A DNA stretch of 11,134 nucleotides from Synergistaceae bacterium UBA5827 (GTDB taxonomy: Bacteria; Synergistota; Synergistia; Synergistales; 79-D21), in assembly GCA_002432945.1 (NCBI GenBank), contig DJHE01000023.1, positions 1,449 through 12,582 of the forward strand, read 5' to 3'. The notes beneath the pieces were generated by a model. The model was not told the origin of the DNA. It searched no databases and was given only the letters and a program-made list of their open reading frames with translations. The translations under genes and the position numbers were made by a program. Each line of letters begins with the position of its first letter. Position 1 is the stretch's first letter. Positions 1 to 6,394 of the stretch are shown in pieces.

Positions 1-209
1 GCGGCACGCCTTCCCTGGCGTGACGCCAGGGCGACACCGTAGGCAGCGGCGATGCCGATGGCAGGGGCCCCCCTGACGGCGAGTTGTTCAATAGCCCGGG
101 CCACGTCTTCCGCCGTGCGGCAGGATAGCCATGCCACGGATCCCGGGAGGCGCCTCTGGTCAAGCAGGATTAGCGTTCGATCCTTCCATTCGATCGATTT
201 GACTTTCAT
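1..209 (-). CDS. mtnA: S-methyl-5-thioribose-1-phosphate isomerase, N-terminal part (runs off window)
   Basis: The first 69 codons are present and the rest lies beyond the left edge. The translation starts MKVKSIEWKDRTLILLDQRR and carries the family signature VRGAPAIG at residues 45-52, followed by an AAAYGVALA helix. This matches the N-terminus of MtnA, the eIF2B-alpha-like enzyme that isomerises methylthioribose-1-phosphate to methylthioribulose-1-phosphate in methionine salvage. The ATG overlaps the xseA stop as ATGA (209-206), and AAGGGAGA sits 7 bases upstream, so the gene is translationally coupled as the last visible member of the efp operon. The catalytic Cys and Asp of the family lie in the missing part. 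A related ribose-1,5-bisphosphate or aminotransferase-type isomerase of the same superfamily cannot be fully excluded from 69 residues, but the start matches MtnA best. Confidence 0.87.
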   Translation of the reverse strand, partial: MKVKSIEWKDRTLILLDQRRLPGSVAWLSCRTAEDVARAIEQLAVRGAPAIGIAAAYGVALASRQGRRA

Positions 210-1408
210 GGGCGATTCTCCCTTTTCACATCGACACGGCCATCCGTAAAGACGAGGCGAAGGTGATCTTCCTTTCCTGCCGAGGCGGCAGACACGACAG
301 GCGTTCCTTCGGGGGTCTCACAGGTGATGAATCCCCTGGAAAGAACCCGTGAAGGCGAGAGGGCCTCCAGCGTCGAGGAGATCGATTCCAGGTGATGGGT
401 TTCCAGATCGATTCGCCCGTTGATTCCCCTCTGCAGGGCATCAAAAAAGGAATCAAGCCCGGTTTCACCGTCAGCAAGGCGTTTTTCCGCCAGAGAGACC
501 AGACGGGTGCGCGACCGTTCCACAGACCAGGCGCGATCATCCAGCCTACGAGCCATTCCGTTCTTCGCGTGCCGCCGTAGGGCTGATATTTCCGAGATGA
601 CCGCCCTTCGGTCGGGAAAGACCATCTCGGCAGCTGCAGAGGGAGTCGGGGCAGCCGCATCGGCAGCAAGGTCGGATAGCGTGCTGTCAATTTCGTGACC
701 GAGGCCGGTAACAACGGGTATCGGGCACGACCTGACGGCCTTCACGACCCGTTCGTCGTCGAAAGGGTTGAGGTCATCGCGGCTTCCTCCTCCCCTTACG
801 AGGAGGACGAGGTCCGCCGTTTCCCGCCTTGCCGCCCGGGAAAAGGCCCTGACGATCTCCGGGGCGGCATCGTCACCCTGGACGTTGCAAGGGATGACCG
901 TTATTCCGCAGGCGGGAAAACGCCCCCTTGAAACCCTTAGCACGTCCTTGACGGCTGCACCGGTGGGAGAGGTCAAAATGACGACGGATTCGGGATACTT
1001 CGGAAGTGGGCGCTTCCCGCGCGGATCGAAAATGCCTTCAAGTTCGAGTCGCCTGCGGAGTTCTTCTTTCGCCCTGGCCTGGGCCCCCTGGCCTGCCGGG
1101 GTCAGGCGCCTCGCGTAAAGCTGGTAGGCGCCGCGAGCCAGGTAAACGGACACAGACCCCTCCACAACGACGAGATCGCCCGTTTGAGGCCATTCTGGCA
1201 ACTGACCGGTGTGGCTCCGGAACATCACGCAGGACAGGCGCGTTTCCTTCCCGACGAGGGTGAAATAGGCGTGCCCGGTCCGGTGGACCTTGAAATCGAG
1301 AATTTCACCCGTAACGGAAAGATTCTCGAGGACGGGATCGGACTGGAGGACGAGTTGGACCCTCTGGTTCAGCTCGTCAACAGTCAGTGCTGGAAGAGGT
1401 TTCGCCAT
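206..1408 (-). CDS. xseA: Exodeoxyribonuclease VII large subunit
   Basis: This is the 400-residue large subunit of exonuclease VII, which degrades single-stranded DNA from both ends to oligonucleotides in repair and recombination. Residues about 8-102 form the N-terminal OB fold that binds ssDNA. The catalytic domain follows, with TSPTGAAVKD (146-155), RGGGS (205-209), GHEID (237-241) and APTPSAAAE (253-261). Asp155, Arg205, His238 and Asp241 fall where the functionally important residues of E. coli XseA lie (family knowledge, from memory). The usual GHETD reads GHEID here. A helical region of about 90 residues leads to the C-terminal LSPSRVLSRGF segment. The length is slightly below the usual 400-450 because this coiled-coil region is short. 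Its ATG lies 32 bases inside the nusB 3' end, implying coupled translation. The small subunit gene xseB does not follow; mtnA does. Confidence 0.96.
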   Translation of the reverse strand: MAKPLPALTVDELNQRVQLVLQSDPVLENLSVTGEILDFKVHRTGHAYFTLVGKETRLSCVMFRSHTGQLPEWPQTGDLVVVEGSVSVYLARGAYQLYARRLTPAGQGAQARAKEELRRRLELEGIFDPRGKRPLPKYPESVVILTSPTGAAVKDVLRVSRGRFPACGITVIPCNVQGDDAAPEIVRAFSRAARRETADLVLLVRGGGSRDDLNPFDDERVVKAVRSCPIPVVTGLGHEIDSTLSDLAADAAAPTPSAAAEMVFPDRRAVISEISALRRHAKNGMARRLDDRAWSVERSRTRLVSLAEKRLADGETGLDSFFDALQRGINGRIDLETHHLESISSTLEALSPSRVLSRGFITCETPEGTPVVSAASAGKEDHLRLVFTDGRVDVKRENRP

Positions 1409-1832
1409 CAGTTGTCTCGGTCCTGGACTCTAGAGTACGAACAATACGCCCCAGGACTCCGTTGACAAAGCGTCCTGAATCTTCCGTGCCGAAGGACTTC
1501 GCAAGTTCGACCGCCTCTGATATTGCCACGGCTAGAGGGGTGCTACGCGCCACGACTCCCTCGTAAAGGGCCAACCGGACTGCAGCGCGGTCGACGGCGA
1601 CCATGCGTTCCGGGCGCCAGCCCACGATGTTCCTCAGGATCAGGTTGTCAATTGCCCGTTCGTTTTCGAGGACACCGAAGACCAGTTGACGGGCGAATTC
1701 CACGACAACCGGCTCTTCCACTTCCAGGGGGAAGAGACGGAATGCTTCCGCGGCCTCCTGGTCGCGGCGGAGGTCTATCGAATAAAGAAGCTGGAGCGCG
1801 ATTTCCCGTGAACGGTGACGGCGCTGGGGCAT
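1377..1832 (-). CDS. nusB: Transcription antitermination factor NusB
   Basis: The 151-residue all-helical RNA-binding protein with NusE (ribosomal protein S10) binds boxA RNA in the rRNA antitermination complex. Diagnostic segments are RRHRSREIALQLLYSIDL at the N-terminus, the central W-RPERM-VDRAAVRLALYE, and AISEAVELAKSFGTEDSGRFVNGVLGRI near the C-terminus. The family is usually about 130-150 residues. I place the start at the ATG at 1832, giving MPQRRHRSRE with AAGGAA upstream. A longer reading from 1874 would add 14 residues unlike the family and overlap the upstream gene. The last dozen residues are Thr/Ser-rich and lie past the conserved fold. It sits 22 bases after the membrane-protein gene and overlaps xseA by 32 bases. 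The order Asp23-nusB-xseA is the usual one in Firmicutes. Confidence 0.96.
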   Translation of the reverse strand: MPQRRHRSREIALQLLYSIDLRRDQEAAEAFRLFPLEVEEPVVVEFARQLVFGVLENERAIDNLILRNIVGWRPERMVAVDRAAVRLALYEGVVARSTPLAVAISEAVELAKSFGTEDSGRFVNGVLGRIVRTLESRTETTDGETSSSTDC

Positions 1833-1854
1833 GAATTCCTTTTCCAAGGTCGGT

Positions 1855-2334
1855 TCACTCCTCGAAACGGTCAAGGAAGGACGCGAGTCGATTGCGTCCG
1901 GCGGGGGTCAGGAACAGCCAGGCGATGCCGAAGGCACCGAATCCGAAGAAAAGGACCCAGAAAAGACCCGAAAGGCCCAGGTTGAAGACGGCAACAAGCC
2001 CCCCCAGCGACAATCCCCAGAAAGCCGGGGATTTCAGAAGGGGGTGACGGTTTTTCCCCATCGCGATTTCGGGTTCGCCCGCCACTAGCGAAACTGCCGG
2101 TTTCAGGCCTAGCGGGGAAAACCTTTCGGTGAGTGCCGCATTCAGGCTTTCGGCGTCCGGGGCATTTTTCCCCGCCGGGAAAGAGACAAACACATTCAGC
2201 AGGTCATGCTCACCGACCAGCTGGACGGTCGTGCAGGCCATGCCTTCCGGAAGACAGGAATCAACCTGTTCCCTCAGGACGGACTCCTCTATCCCGAGCC
2301 TTCCCAGGGGTCCGGTTTTCCAAAAAAGGATCAT
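1855..2334 (-). CDS. Unrecognised small membrane protein between Asp23 and NusB
   Basis: I do not recognise this 159-residue protein. Residues 1-95 look soluble and mixed alpha/beta, with an EEQ-type helix (about 16-25) and a region around 35-86 that could form a small alpha/beta domain. Residues about 102-144 are strongly hydrophobic and rich in Gly, Leu and Phe. They probably make a hairpin of two membrane helices, followed by a short basic-then-acidic tail (RNRLASFLDRFEE). There is no signal peptide. ATG at 2334 has GAGGGGG about 9 bases upstream. It lies 66 bases after the Asp23 gene and 22 bases before nusB, so it belongs to the operon. In some Firmicutes, Asp23 proteins are held at the membrane by a partner (AmaP). 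Position makes a similar role conceivable, but there is no visible AmaP similarity and this is only a guess. Confidence 0.8.
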   Translation of the reverse strand: MILFWKTGPLGRLGIEESVLREQVDSCLPEGMACTTVQLVGEHDLLNVFVSFPAGKNAPDAESLNAALTERFSPLGLKPAVSLVAGEPEIAMGKNRHPLLKSPAFWGLSLGGLVAVFNLGLSGLFWVLFFGFGAFGIAWLFLTPAGRNRLASFLDRFEE

Positions 2335-2350
2335 TCTCGCATCCCCCTCG

Positions 2351-2380
2351 AAAAGGAGGGGCCGGTTATCAGCCGACCCC
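2351..2380 (-). terminator. Hairpin with short U-run in the Asp23 / membrane-protein gap (weak terminator or attenuator)
   Basis: In the 66-base gap the transcript can form an 8-bp stem, GGGGUCGG with CCGGCCCC including one G-U pair, around a 7-base loop (2366-2372). It is followed by UCC and then four U residues. The U-run is short and offset by three bases, so full termination is doubtful. It could reduce expression of the downstream membrane protein, nusB, xseA and mtnA relative to efp, or protect the 3' end of a processed upstream mRNA. Confidence 0.35.
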
Positions 2381-2400
2381 GTCTTCGATATTTCTGCTAT

Positions 2401-2865
2401 TCATTGAGGTTCGCCAGGGGGCTCCCCTTCAACCTGGTGGGGTTCCTGGACGTTAGCGCTTCCGCGCGGTTCTCCGAAATCAATCCCCTGGATGGTGACG
2501 TTGACTTCCTTGACTGAGTAGCCCGTGTAGCGTTCGATCTGCTCCTTCACCGATTCCTGGACATCCCAGGAGATGTCGGGCAAGCGAAGTCCGTACTTGA
2601 CGATGATGTAGGTATCGACTTGGACAATCGGGGGATTGCCCTCCGAAACGGAGATGCGGACTCCTGAACTCCCCTTCCTGCCAAGGCGAAGGTTTGCGAC
2701 GAGCCCGGCGCTTGCCGGCCGGACCCCATCTACGCTAAGCAATGCCTGGGTGGCGAGAGCGCCGATGACGTCCTCGGAGATCCGGATATCCCCCTTGGGG
2801 GCGGGTACTTCGTGCTCCGTTTCCGGGAGTATTTCCTGTTCGTTTCTTTCCAGGTTTTCCTCCAT
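2401..2865 (-). CDS. Asp23/Gls24 family envelope-stress-type protein
   Basis: The 154-residue protein has the Asp23/Gls24 (formerly DUF322) domain over residues about 25-130. GDIRISEDVIGALATQALLSVDGV is the classic opening, followed by a strand-rich middle (VQVDTYIIVKYGLRLPDISWDVQESVKEQIE) and the closing VKEVNVTIQGIDF. Flanking tails are low-complexity and acidic (residues 1-24) or Glu/Pro-rich (131-154). In Firmicutes the paralogue encoded beside nusB (YqhY in Bacillus) is linked to fatty-acid synthesis and acetyl-CoA carboxylase control, while others are cell-envelope stress proteins. The gene position next to nusB favours the YqhY type. The start is secure: AAAGGAG lies 7 bases before the ATG at 2865. 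It follows the zinc-ribbon gene by 25 bases. Confidence 0.92.
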   Translation of the reverse strand: MEENLERNEQEILPETEHEVPAPKGDIRISEDVIGALATQALLSVDGVRPASAGLVANLRLGRKGSSGVRISVSEGNPPIVQVDTYIIVKYGLRLPDISWDVQESVKEQIERYTGYSVKEVNVTIQGIDFGEPRGSANVQEPHQVEGEPPGEPQ

Positions 2866-2890
2866 GGAGGTGCTCCTTTCAGGCTAGGGT

Positions 2891-3313
2891 TCAGTCTTCC
2901 TTGCGCTCGAAAGTTTCAGCGCATTTCGGGCACTGGACCGGCTCGTCCTCCTCGTAGAGTTCAGGCTGGTAGTAAAAGCGGTGGCCGCATTTCGGGCAGA
3001 CTGCGGACTGGTAGACCGTCTCGAAATCTTCCTCGTCCTCCTCGCCCTCTTCCTCCTCGTCGAGTTCTCCGCCGAGGTCGCTTACGATTTTTTCAATTTC
3101 TTCCATGTCGTCCTCGAGGGATTCGCAGAACTCGTTCAGTTCCTCGACCATCTCCGCCTGCTCGTGGAGTTCGTCGGAGTGCATCTCGACTTCATCGGCA
3201 AGCGCCTCGAGCGCATCGACGATGGCGGCGTAAACCTTCACCTGGGTCTCGTCCTGCGGACGGAGGCCGTCCAAAAGGCCCTTCAGGTAAGCGATTCTTT
3301 CCTTGGATTCCAC
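2891..3313 (-). CDS. CD1247-type acidic coiled-coil protein with C-terminal zinc ribbon
   Basis: This protein of about 140 residues has three parts. First is an N-terminal helix, ESKERIAYLKGLLDGL, characteristic of the 'CD1247 N-terminal domain' family. Then comes a very acidic helical region of about 70 residues with a Glu/Asp run. A compact zinc ribbon closes it, with CPKCG and CPKC pairs separated by 18 residues. The family is widespread beside efp and Asp23 genes in Clostridia and Synergistota-like genomes, and its function is not established. I prefer the GTG at 3313: AAGGAG lies 10 bases upstream, and the resulting MESKERIAYLKGL matches the expected family start. The in-frame GTG at 3322 lies only one base from that ribosome site, so it is unlikely. 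The gene is in the efp operon, 21 bases after the efp stop. The Cys pairs suggest metal and possibly nucleic-acid or protein contact, which is inference. Confidence 0.88.
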   Translation of the reverse strand: MESKERIAYLKGLLDGLRPQDETQVKVYAAIVDALEALADEVEMHSDELHEQAEMVEELNEFCESLEDDMEEIEKIVSDLGGELDEEEEGEEDEEDFETVYQSAVCPKCGHRFYYQPELYEEDEPVQCPKCAETFERKED

Positions 3314-3334
3314 GTCATCCACTCTCCTTCCGGT

Positions 3335-3907
3335 TTACTTTTTCGCGCGTTCGATGTACTCCCCTGTCCGCGTGTCGACGATGATGACCTCGTCCTGCTC
3401 TATGAACATAGGGACGCTGACGACGGCGCCGGTTTCCAGGGTTGCAGGTTTTCCGGCTCCCGTGACCGTGTCGCCCTTGAAGCCTGGAGTCGTGCTGACG
3501 ATCTTCAGCTCCACGCTGTTGGGCAACTCGATGCCCATGATGCGTCCCTCGAACATTTCAAGGTTGACCTCGAGGTTTTCCTTGAGGTACTTGATGCCGT
3601 CTCCGAGGGCTTCCTTCGAGATGTAGACCTGGTCGTAACTGGACAGGTCCATGAAAACGTAGTTTTCGCCCTCTCGATAGAGGTATTGGGCTGCAGTTTC
3701 CTCGAAAATGACCCGTTCAAACCTTTCGCCGGACTTGAACGACTGCTCGATGATGGAACCGGTCTCGAGGTTCCTCATCTTCCCGCGGATTATGGCGCCT
3801 CCGCGTCCCATCTTGTGATGCTGGCAGTCGACGATCTGCCAGATGCCGTTTTCCCACTTGATCTTGATTCCCGGACGGAAATCGCTTGTGTCAACAACCT
3901 GGGCCAT
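3335..3907 (-). CDS. efp: Translation elongation factor P (arginine-loop type)
   Basis: The 190-residue factor binds between the P and E sites of the ribosome and relieves stalling at polyproline. All three domains are visible. The KOW-like domain I spans about 3-65 and OB domain II about 68-128. OB domain III is about 130-188, with the near-invariant PGFKGDTVTGAGKPATLETGAVVSVP and VDTRTGEY. The loop that is modified in other bacteria reads HHKMGRGGA, with Arg35 where E. coli has lysyl-modified Lys34 and Bacillus has Lys32. The proline usually two residues before it is Met. An arginine tip is known from rhamnosylated (EarP-dependent) EF-Ps. The ATG has GGGAGG about 11 bases upstream, and the gene is first in its operon, behind its own promoter at 3974-4001. 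Confidence 0.97.
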   Translation of the reverse strand: MAQVVDTSDFRPGIKIKWENGIWQIVDCQHHKMGRGGAIIRGKMRNLETGSIIEQSFKSGERFERVIFEETAAQYLYREGENYVFMDLSSYDQVYISKEALGDGIKYLKENLEVNLEMFEGRIMGIELPNSVELKIVSTTPGFKGDTVTGAGKPATLETGAVVSVPMFIEQDEVIIVDTRTGEYIERAKK

Positions 3908-3973
3908 GTTGAATCGAATCCTCCCGAATTCCCGATGTCCGCGCGCAGGGAACCTGCGGCTTGGCTTAAGAAG

Positions 3974-4001
3974 TTTATCCCATCAGGGGCCTCTCTGACA
4001 A
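3974..4001 (-). promoter_or_regulatory. Sigma70-type promoter of the efp operon
   Basis: On the minus strand, TTGTCA (4001-3996, 5 of 6 consensus) and GATAAA (3979-3974, 4 of 6) are separated by 16 bases. Transcription would begin near 3967, leaving a leader of about 60 bases before the efp ATG. The -35 box starts two bases beyond the T-run of the preceding terminator, which is where the next operon's promoter is expected. No operator-like repeat is obvious around it. Confidence 0.6.
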
Positions 4002-4002
4002 G

Positions 4003-4043
4003 AAAAAAGGAAGGGGGCAGGCCCTTAGGGTGCGCCCCCTTCC
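4003..4043 (-). terminator. Strong intrinsic terminator after pilQ
   Basis: The transcript forms a perfect 10-bp stem, GGAAGGGGGC with GCCCCCUUCC (4043-4034 and 4018-4009), around a 15-base loop. Six U residues (4008-4003) follow immediately. It begins 22 bases after the pilQ stop and so ends the pilus transcript before the efp promoter. The loop contains CCCUAAGGG, a further short inverted repeat. Confidence 0.93.
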
Positions 4044-4065
4044 ACGAAAAACACCCGGGGTTTCC

Positions 4066-5778
4066 CTACTTCAGGGTTCGGACCTCGATGGAGCTTTCGG
4101 GAACGTCGAGAAGTTCCGGAACGAGCACAACGACAACCTGGGTCTTCTCGTTCTTCTTTGTCTTGGACTTGAAAAGTTCCCCTATGAGAGGGATATCCGA
4201 GAGAATCGGGACCCGGTTGATCGTGCTGGACTTGTCCGTCCCGAAGAGGCCACCCACCACGAACGGTTCTCCGTTCCGGACCCGAACGGTCGTTTGGACT
4301 TCCCTCTTGGCCGTCTGGGGCACTCGTTCACCCTGGCCGCCCGCGAGATACTGGGTGATCGTTCCGGTCGAAACCTTGATCTCTAGGTTGATGACATCGT
4401 TTCGGCCGATGAAAGGTGTGAATTCCAGTATCGGTCCCACTTCCTCGTCCGAATAGGTCGGGTTGCCGGCATCGTCACGGGCGGAAATGTACTTGACGTT
4501 TTCCGTGATCTTGATTGTTGCCTTCTTTCCTTCCGTGGTAATGACGGAAGGGCTGGCCAGGACGTCTCCCTTGATGTCGCCCTGTGTCCAGGTCGCGATC
4601 TGGGCATCGATAGCCTTCAGCGTGCTCCGTGCCAGACCGCCCAGGTTCGTTGCGAAGGGTGTCGGTGAAACGGCGCTGGTCGGGATCTGGTTCGGGTAGT
4701 TTGCGTCCGCGTAGCCGCCGGAGAAACTCCCGCCGCTGTAGCCCATCCACCAGTTGTTGTAGATGGCGTCCAGCATGGCCTCGAATTCCCTGGAAGCCGT
4801 GTCTTTCAACTCGATGATCCGGGCATTGATCATGACCTGGCGTCCGGGGTGGTCGACCCGTTCCAGTATCTTGCGAACCGCGTCCTGCTGGAGGGTTGTT
4901 CCCGTCACGTAGAGGGTGCGAAGCCGTTCGTCGACGACGATCTTGTTCACCCCGGCAAGGTTCTGGAGGATACCCGGGATTTGCTTGGGGTCGGCGTAGG
5001 CGATGTGGTAGCTTTGCGTGTTTTCCATGCCGGTCGTCTTGGCAAGGGCTTCCGGTTTTCCGACGATCATCGTTCGTCCCATCATGACATAGGCCAGTTC
5101 ATGCATGCGCATGAGGTAGCTGAAGGCTTCCTTCAGGGGGACGTCCTTCAGGCTCAGGGTCACGTTGGTGTCGGGGACCGAGGAATCGACCACGAGGTTC
5201 AGGTTCATCATCTTGCCCAGCATCCTGAAGATGTCCTTGATGTTGACGTCCCGAAGCTCGAGGGTCACTTTCGTGTCCTTGGCAAGCGGGTCGGGAGTGG
5301 TCTTCAACGCGGGTTTGGGCAGGGTCGCCGCGGGAGCCGGCGGTTCCGGTTCCGTTTCGAAAAGGAGCGTATAGGAGCTGGCCGGGGCCTGTCCCTCGGT
5401 TGCCGTCAACTTCAACGGCTTGTTCGTGATAAAGGAGACGAAGACGTCACCGCTGACCGCCCTGACTTCCACCGATTTCATCAGGGGGTAGACAACCCCT
5501 ATGGTCTGGTTGGGGGAAAGGGCCGTCGTGCCTGCAAAGCGGAAGTCAACGTGGTTGGGTCCGGACTTGACCTGTTCCGGGAGCGGAAGGTTCCGGCCGG
5601 TAATTTCGGCCTGGATCTTGCTGGCGCCGGATTGCCGGACCATGACCGTTTCAATCATCGGCGCTTTCTCGGCCTCGGGGAGGGTCGCAGCGGGATCGGC
5701 AGCGCACGCCGCCCCGGCCAGCGCCAGGAGCAAGCTCATTATGGCAAGGACTATCCATTTCCTGCAGATTTCCGTCAT
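4066..5778 (-). CDS. pilQ: Type IV pilus secretin PilQ
   Basis: The 570-residue outer-membrane secretin forms the multimeric channel through which the pilus leaves the cell. A Sec signal peptide covers residues 1-26 (hydrophobic core, then AGAACA before ADPA). A single AMIN-like peptidoglycan-binding domain spans about 41-141, followed by a Pro-rich linker (142-165). The N0/STN domain (about 169-242: VTLELRDVNIKDIFRMLGKM) and an N1 domain (about 252-310) come next. The secretin domain (about 315-558) ends in REVQTTVRVRNGEPFVVGGLFG, VPILSDIPLIGELF and the final KTQVVVVLVPEL strand. A Gly/Tyr/Trp-rich insert (about 340-375) interrupts the secretin domain's start. It is shorter than proteobacterial PilQ (about 700), with one AMIN domain only. 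The ATG shares a base with the PilP stop (TGATG), so the two are coupled. Confidence 0.95.
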   Translation of the reverse strand: MTEICRKWIVLAIMSLLLALAGAACAADPAATLPEAEKAPMIETVMVRQSGASKIQAEITGRNLPLPEQVKSGPNHVDFRFAGTTALSPNQTIGVVYPLMKSVEVRAVSGDVFVSFITNKPLKLTATEGQAPASSYTLLFETEPEPPAPAATLPKPALKTTPDPLAKDTKVTLELRDVNIKDIFRMLGKMMNLNLVVDSSVPDTNVTLSLKDVPLKEAFSYLMRMHELAYVMMGRTMIVGKPEALAKTTGMENTQSYHIAYADPKQIPGILQNLAGVNKIVVDERLRTLYVTGTTLQQDAVRKILERVDHPGRQVMINARIIELKDTASREFEAMLDAIYNNWWMGYSGGSFSGGYADANYPNQIPTSAVSPTPFATNLGGLARSTLKAIDAQIATWTQGDIKGDVLASPSVITTEGKKATIKITENVKYISARDDAGNPTYSDEEVGPILEFTPFIGRNDVINLEIKVSTGTITQYLAGGQGERVPQTAKREVQTTVRVRNGEPFVVGGLFGTDKSSTINRVPILSDIPLIGELFKSKTKKNEKTQVVVVLVPELLDVPESSIEVRTLK

Positions 5779-6392
5779 CAGAATCCCCCCAGTAGTGAGG
5801 TCGCCAAGGTCTCCTGCCGCTTACCGTTCCAGAGGAAGACCAGTTTGTCGGGATTGATCGATACTATTTTTCCCCTCTTGCCGCCAAACAGGAACCCCGG
5901 CTTGACGACCAGGTTCTGTCCCACTCCATCGATGTCCACGACTGCGACGGAGGCATTTCCAAGAACCATGACTGCCTTGACATTCACGTTCGGAGGCGGG
6001 ACTTCGACCGGCAATGCGGGTCCTCCCCTGCCCGTCGCAGCCACGGAAGCCGTGAGGCTCGGCGGTTCGGAGAACGGGCTTCTGCCTGCGGCCTGTGAAA
6101 GCTCGGCAAGCCGTCCACTGCCGGAGCGAATCAGTGCCTGGTTGCGGTATGACTTGACGAGCGCGTCCAGCTTGGCCACCTCATCCGCCTGCGCCTGTGT
6201 AGCCTCGGTAAAAACCCTGGGGCTCGACTGGCCGAGGGCAACAAGTTGCTTGAAGACAAACAGGGACCAAACAAGGCCGATGATGATAAGAAGGCCCAGG
6301 AGCAGCCTGAATGCCCGAAAGACCCCCTCTCCGTAAACGAGTTCTTCCCAGAGTTCGCGGGTGCTTTCTGCCCATCCCTGGTTTTCGTCCAC
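5778..6392 (-). CDS. pilP: PilP/GspC-like pilus alignment protein with N-terminal membrane helix
   Basis: The 204-residue protein sits between PilO and PilQ. An amphipathic start is followed by one membrane helix (about 29-48: LLLGLLIIIGLVWSLFVF), a periplasmic helical linker, and a GRSPFSEPP motif (103-111) like the R-x-PF motif of PilP. A Pro-rich stretch (125-135) follows, then a small beta domain (136-199: VKAVMVLGNASVAVVDIDGVGQNLVVKPG...KLVFLWNGKRQETL). That last domain looks like the homology region of PilP/GspC, which contacts the secretin N0 domain. Unlike proteobacterial PilP there is no lipobox cysteine; anchoring is by a helix, as in GspC. The start is GTG at 6392, with GGAAGGGGGG about 9 bases upstream and 2 bases after the pilO stop. 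The symbol is assigned mainly by position and the C-terminal domain. Confidence 0.82.
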   Translation of the reverse strand: MDENQGWAESTRELWEELVYGEGVFRAFRLLLGLLIIIGLVWSLFVFKQLVALGQSSPRVFTEATQAQADEVAKLDALVKSYRNQALIRSGSGRLAELSQAAGRSPFSEPPSLTASVAATGRGGPALPVEVPPPNVNVKAVMVLGNASVAVVDIDGVGQNLVVKPGFLFGGKRGKIVSINPDKLVFLWNGKRQETLATSLLGGF

Positions 6393-6394
6393 GG

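Noticed and set aside
1833..1874. Longer NusB start at 1874
   Set aside because: Adds 14 residues absent from the family, overlaps the upstream gene and has a poorer ribosome site than ATG 1832.
2981..4456. 491-codon plus-strand open frame across the CD1247, efp and pilQ region
   Set aside because: It crosses a strong terminator and promoter and is antisense to three recognised genes.
5699..5778. Possible lipobox in the PilQ leader (AGAAC)
   Set aside because: Gly rather than Leu/Val stands at the -3 position, while AGAACA before ADPA is a good signal peptidase I site.
4849..6336. 495-codon plus-strand open frame opposite pilQ and pilP
   Set aside because: It reads antisense to two well-supported genes with clear domains and junction overlaps. 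Its translation is low-complexity and lacks any family motif; long antisense frames are common at this GC.
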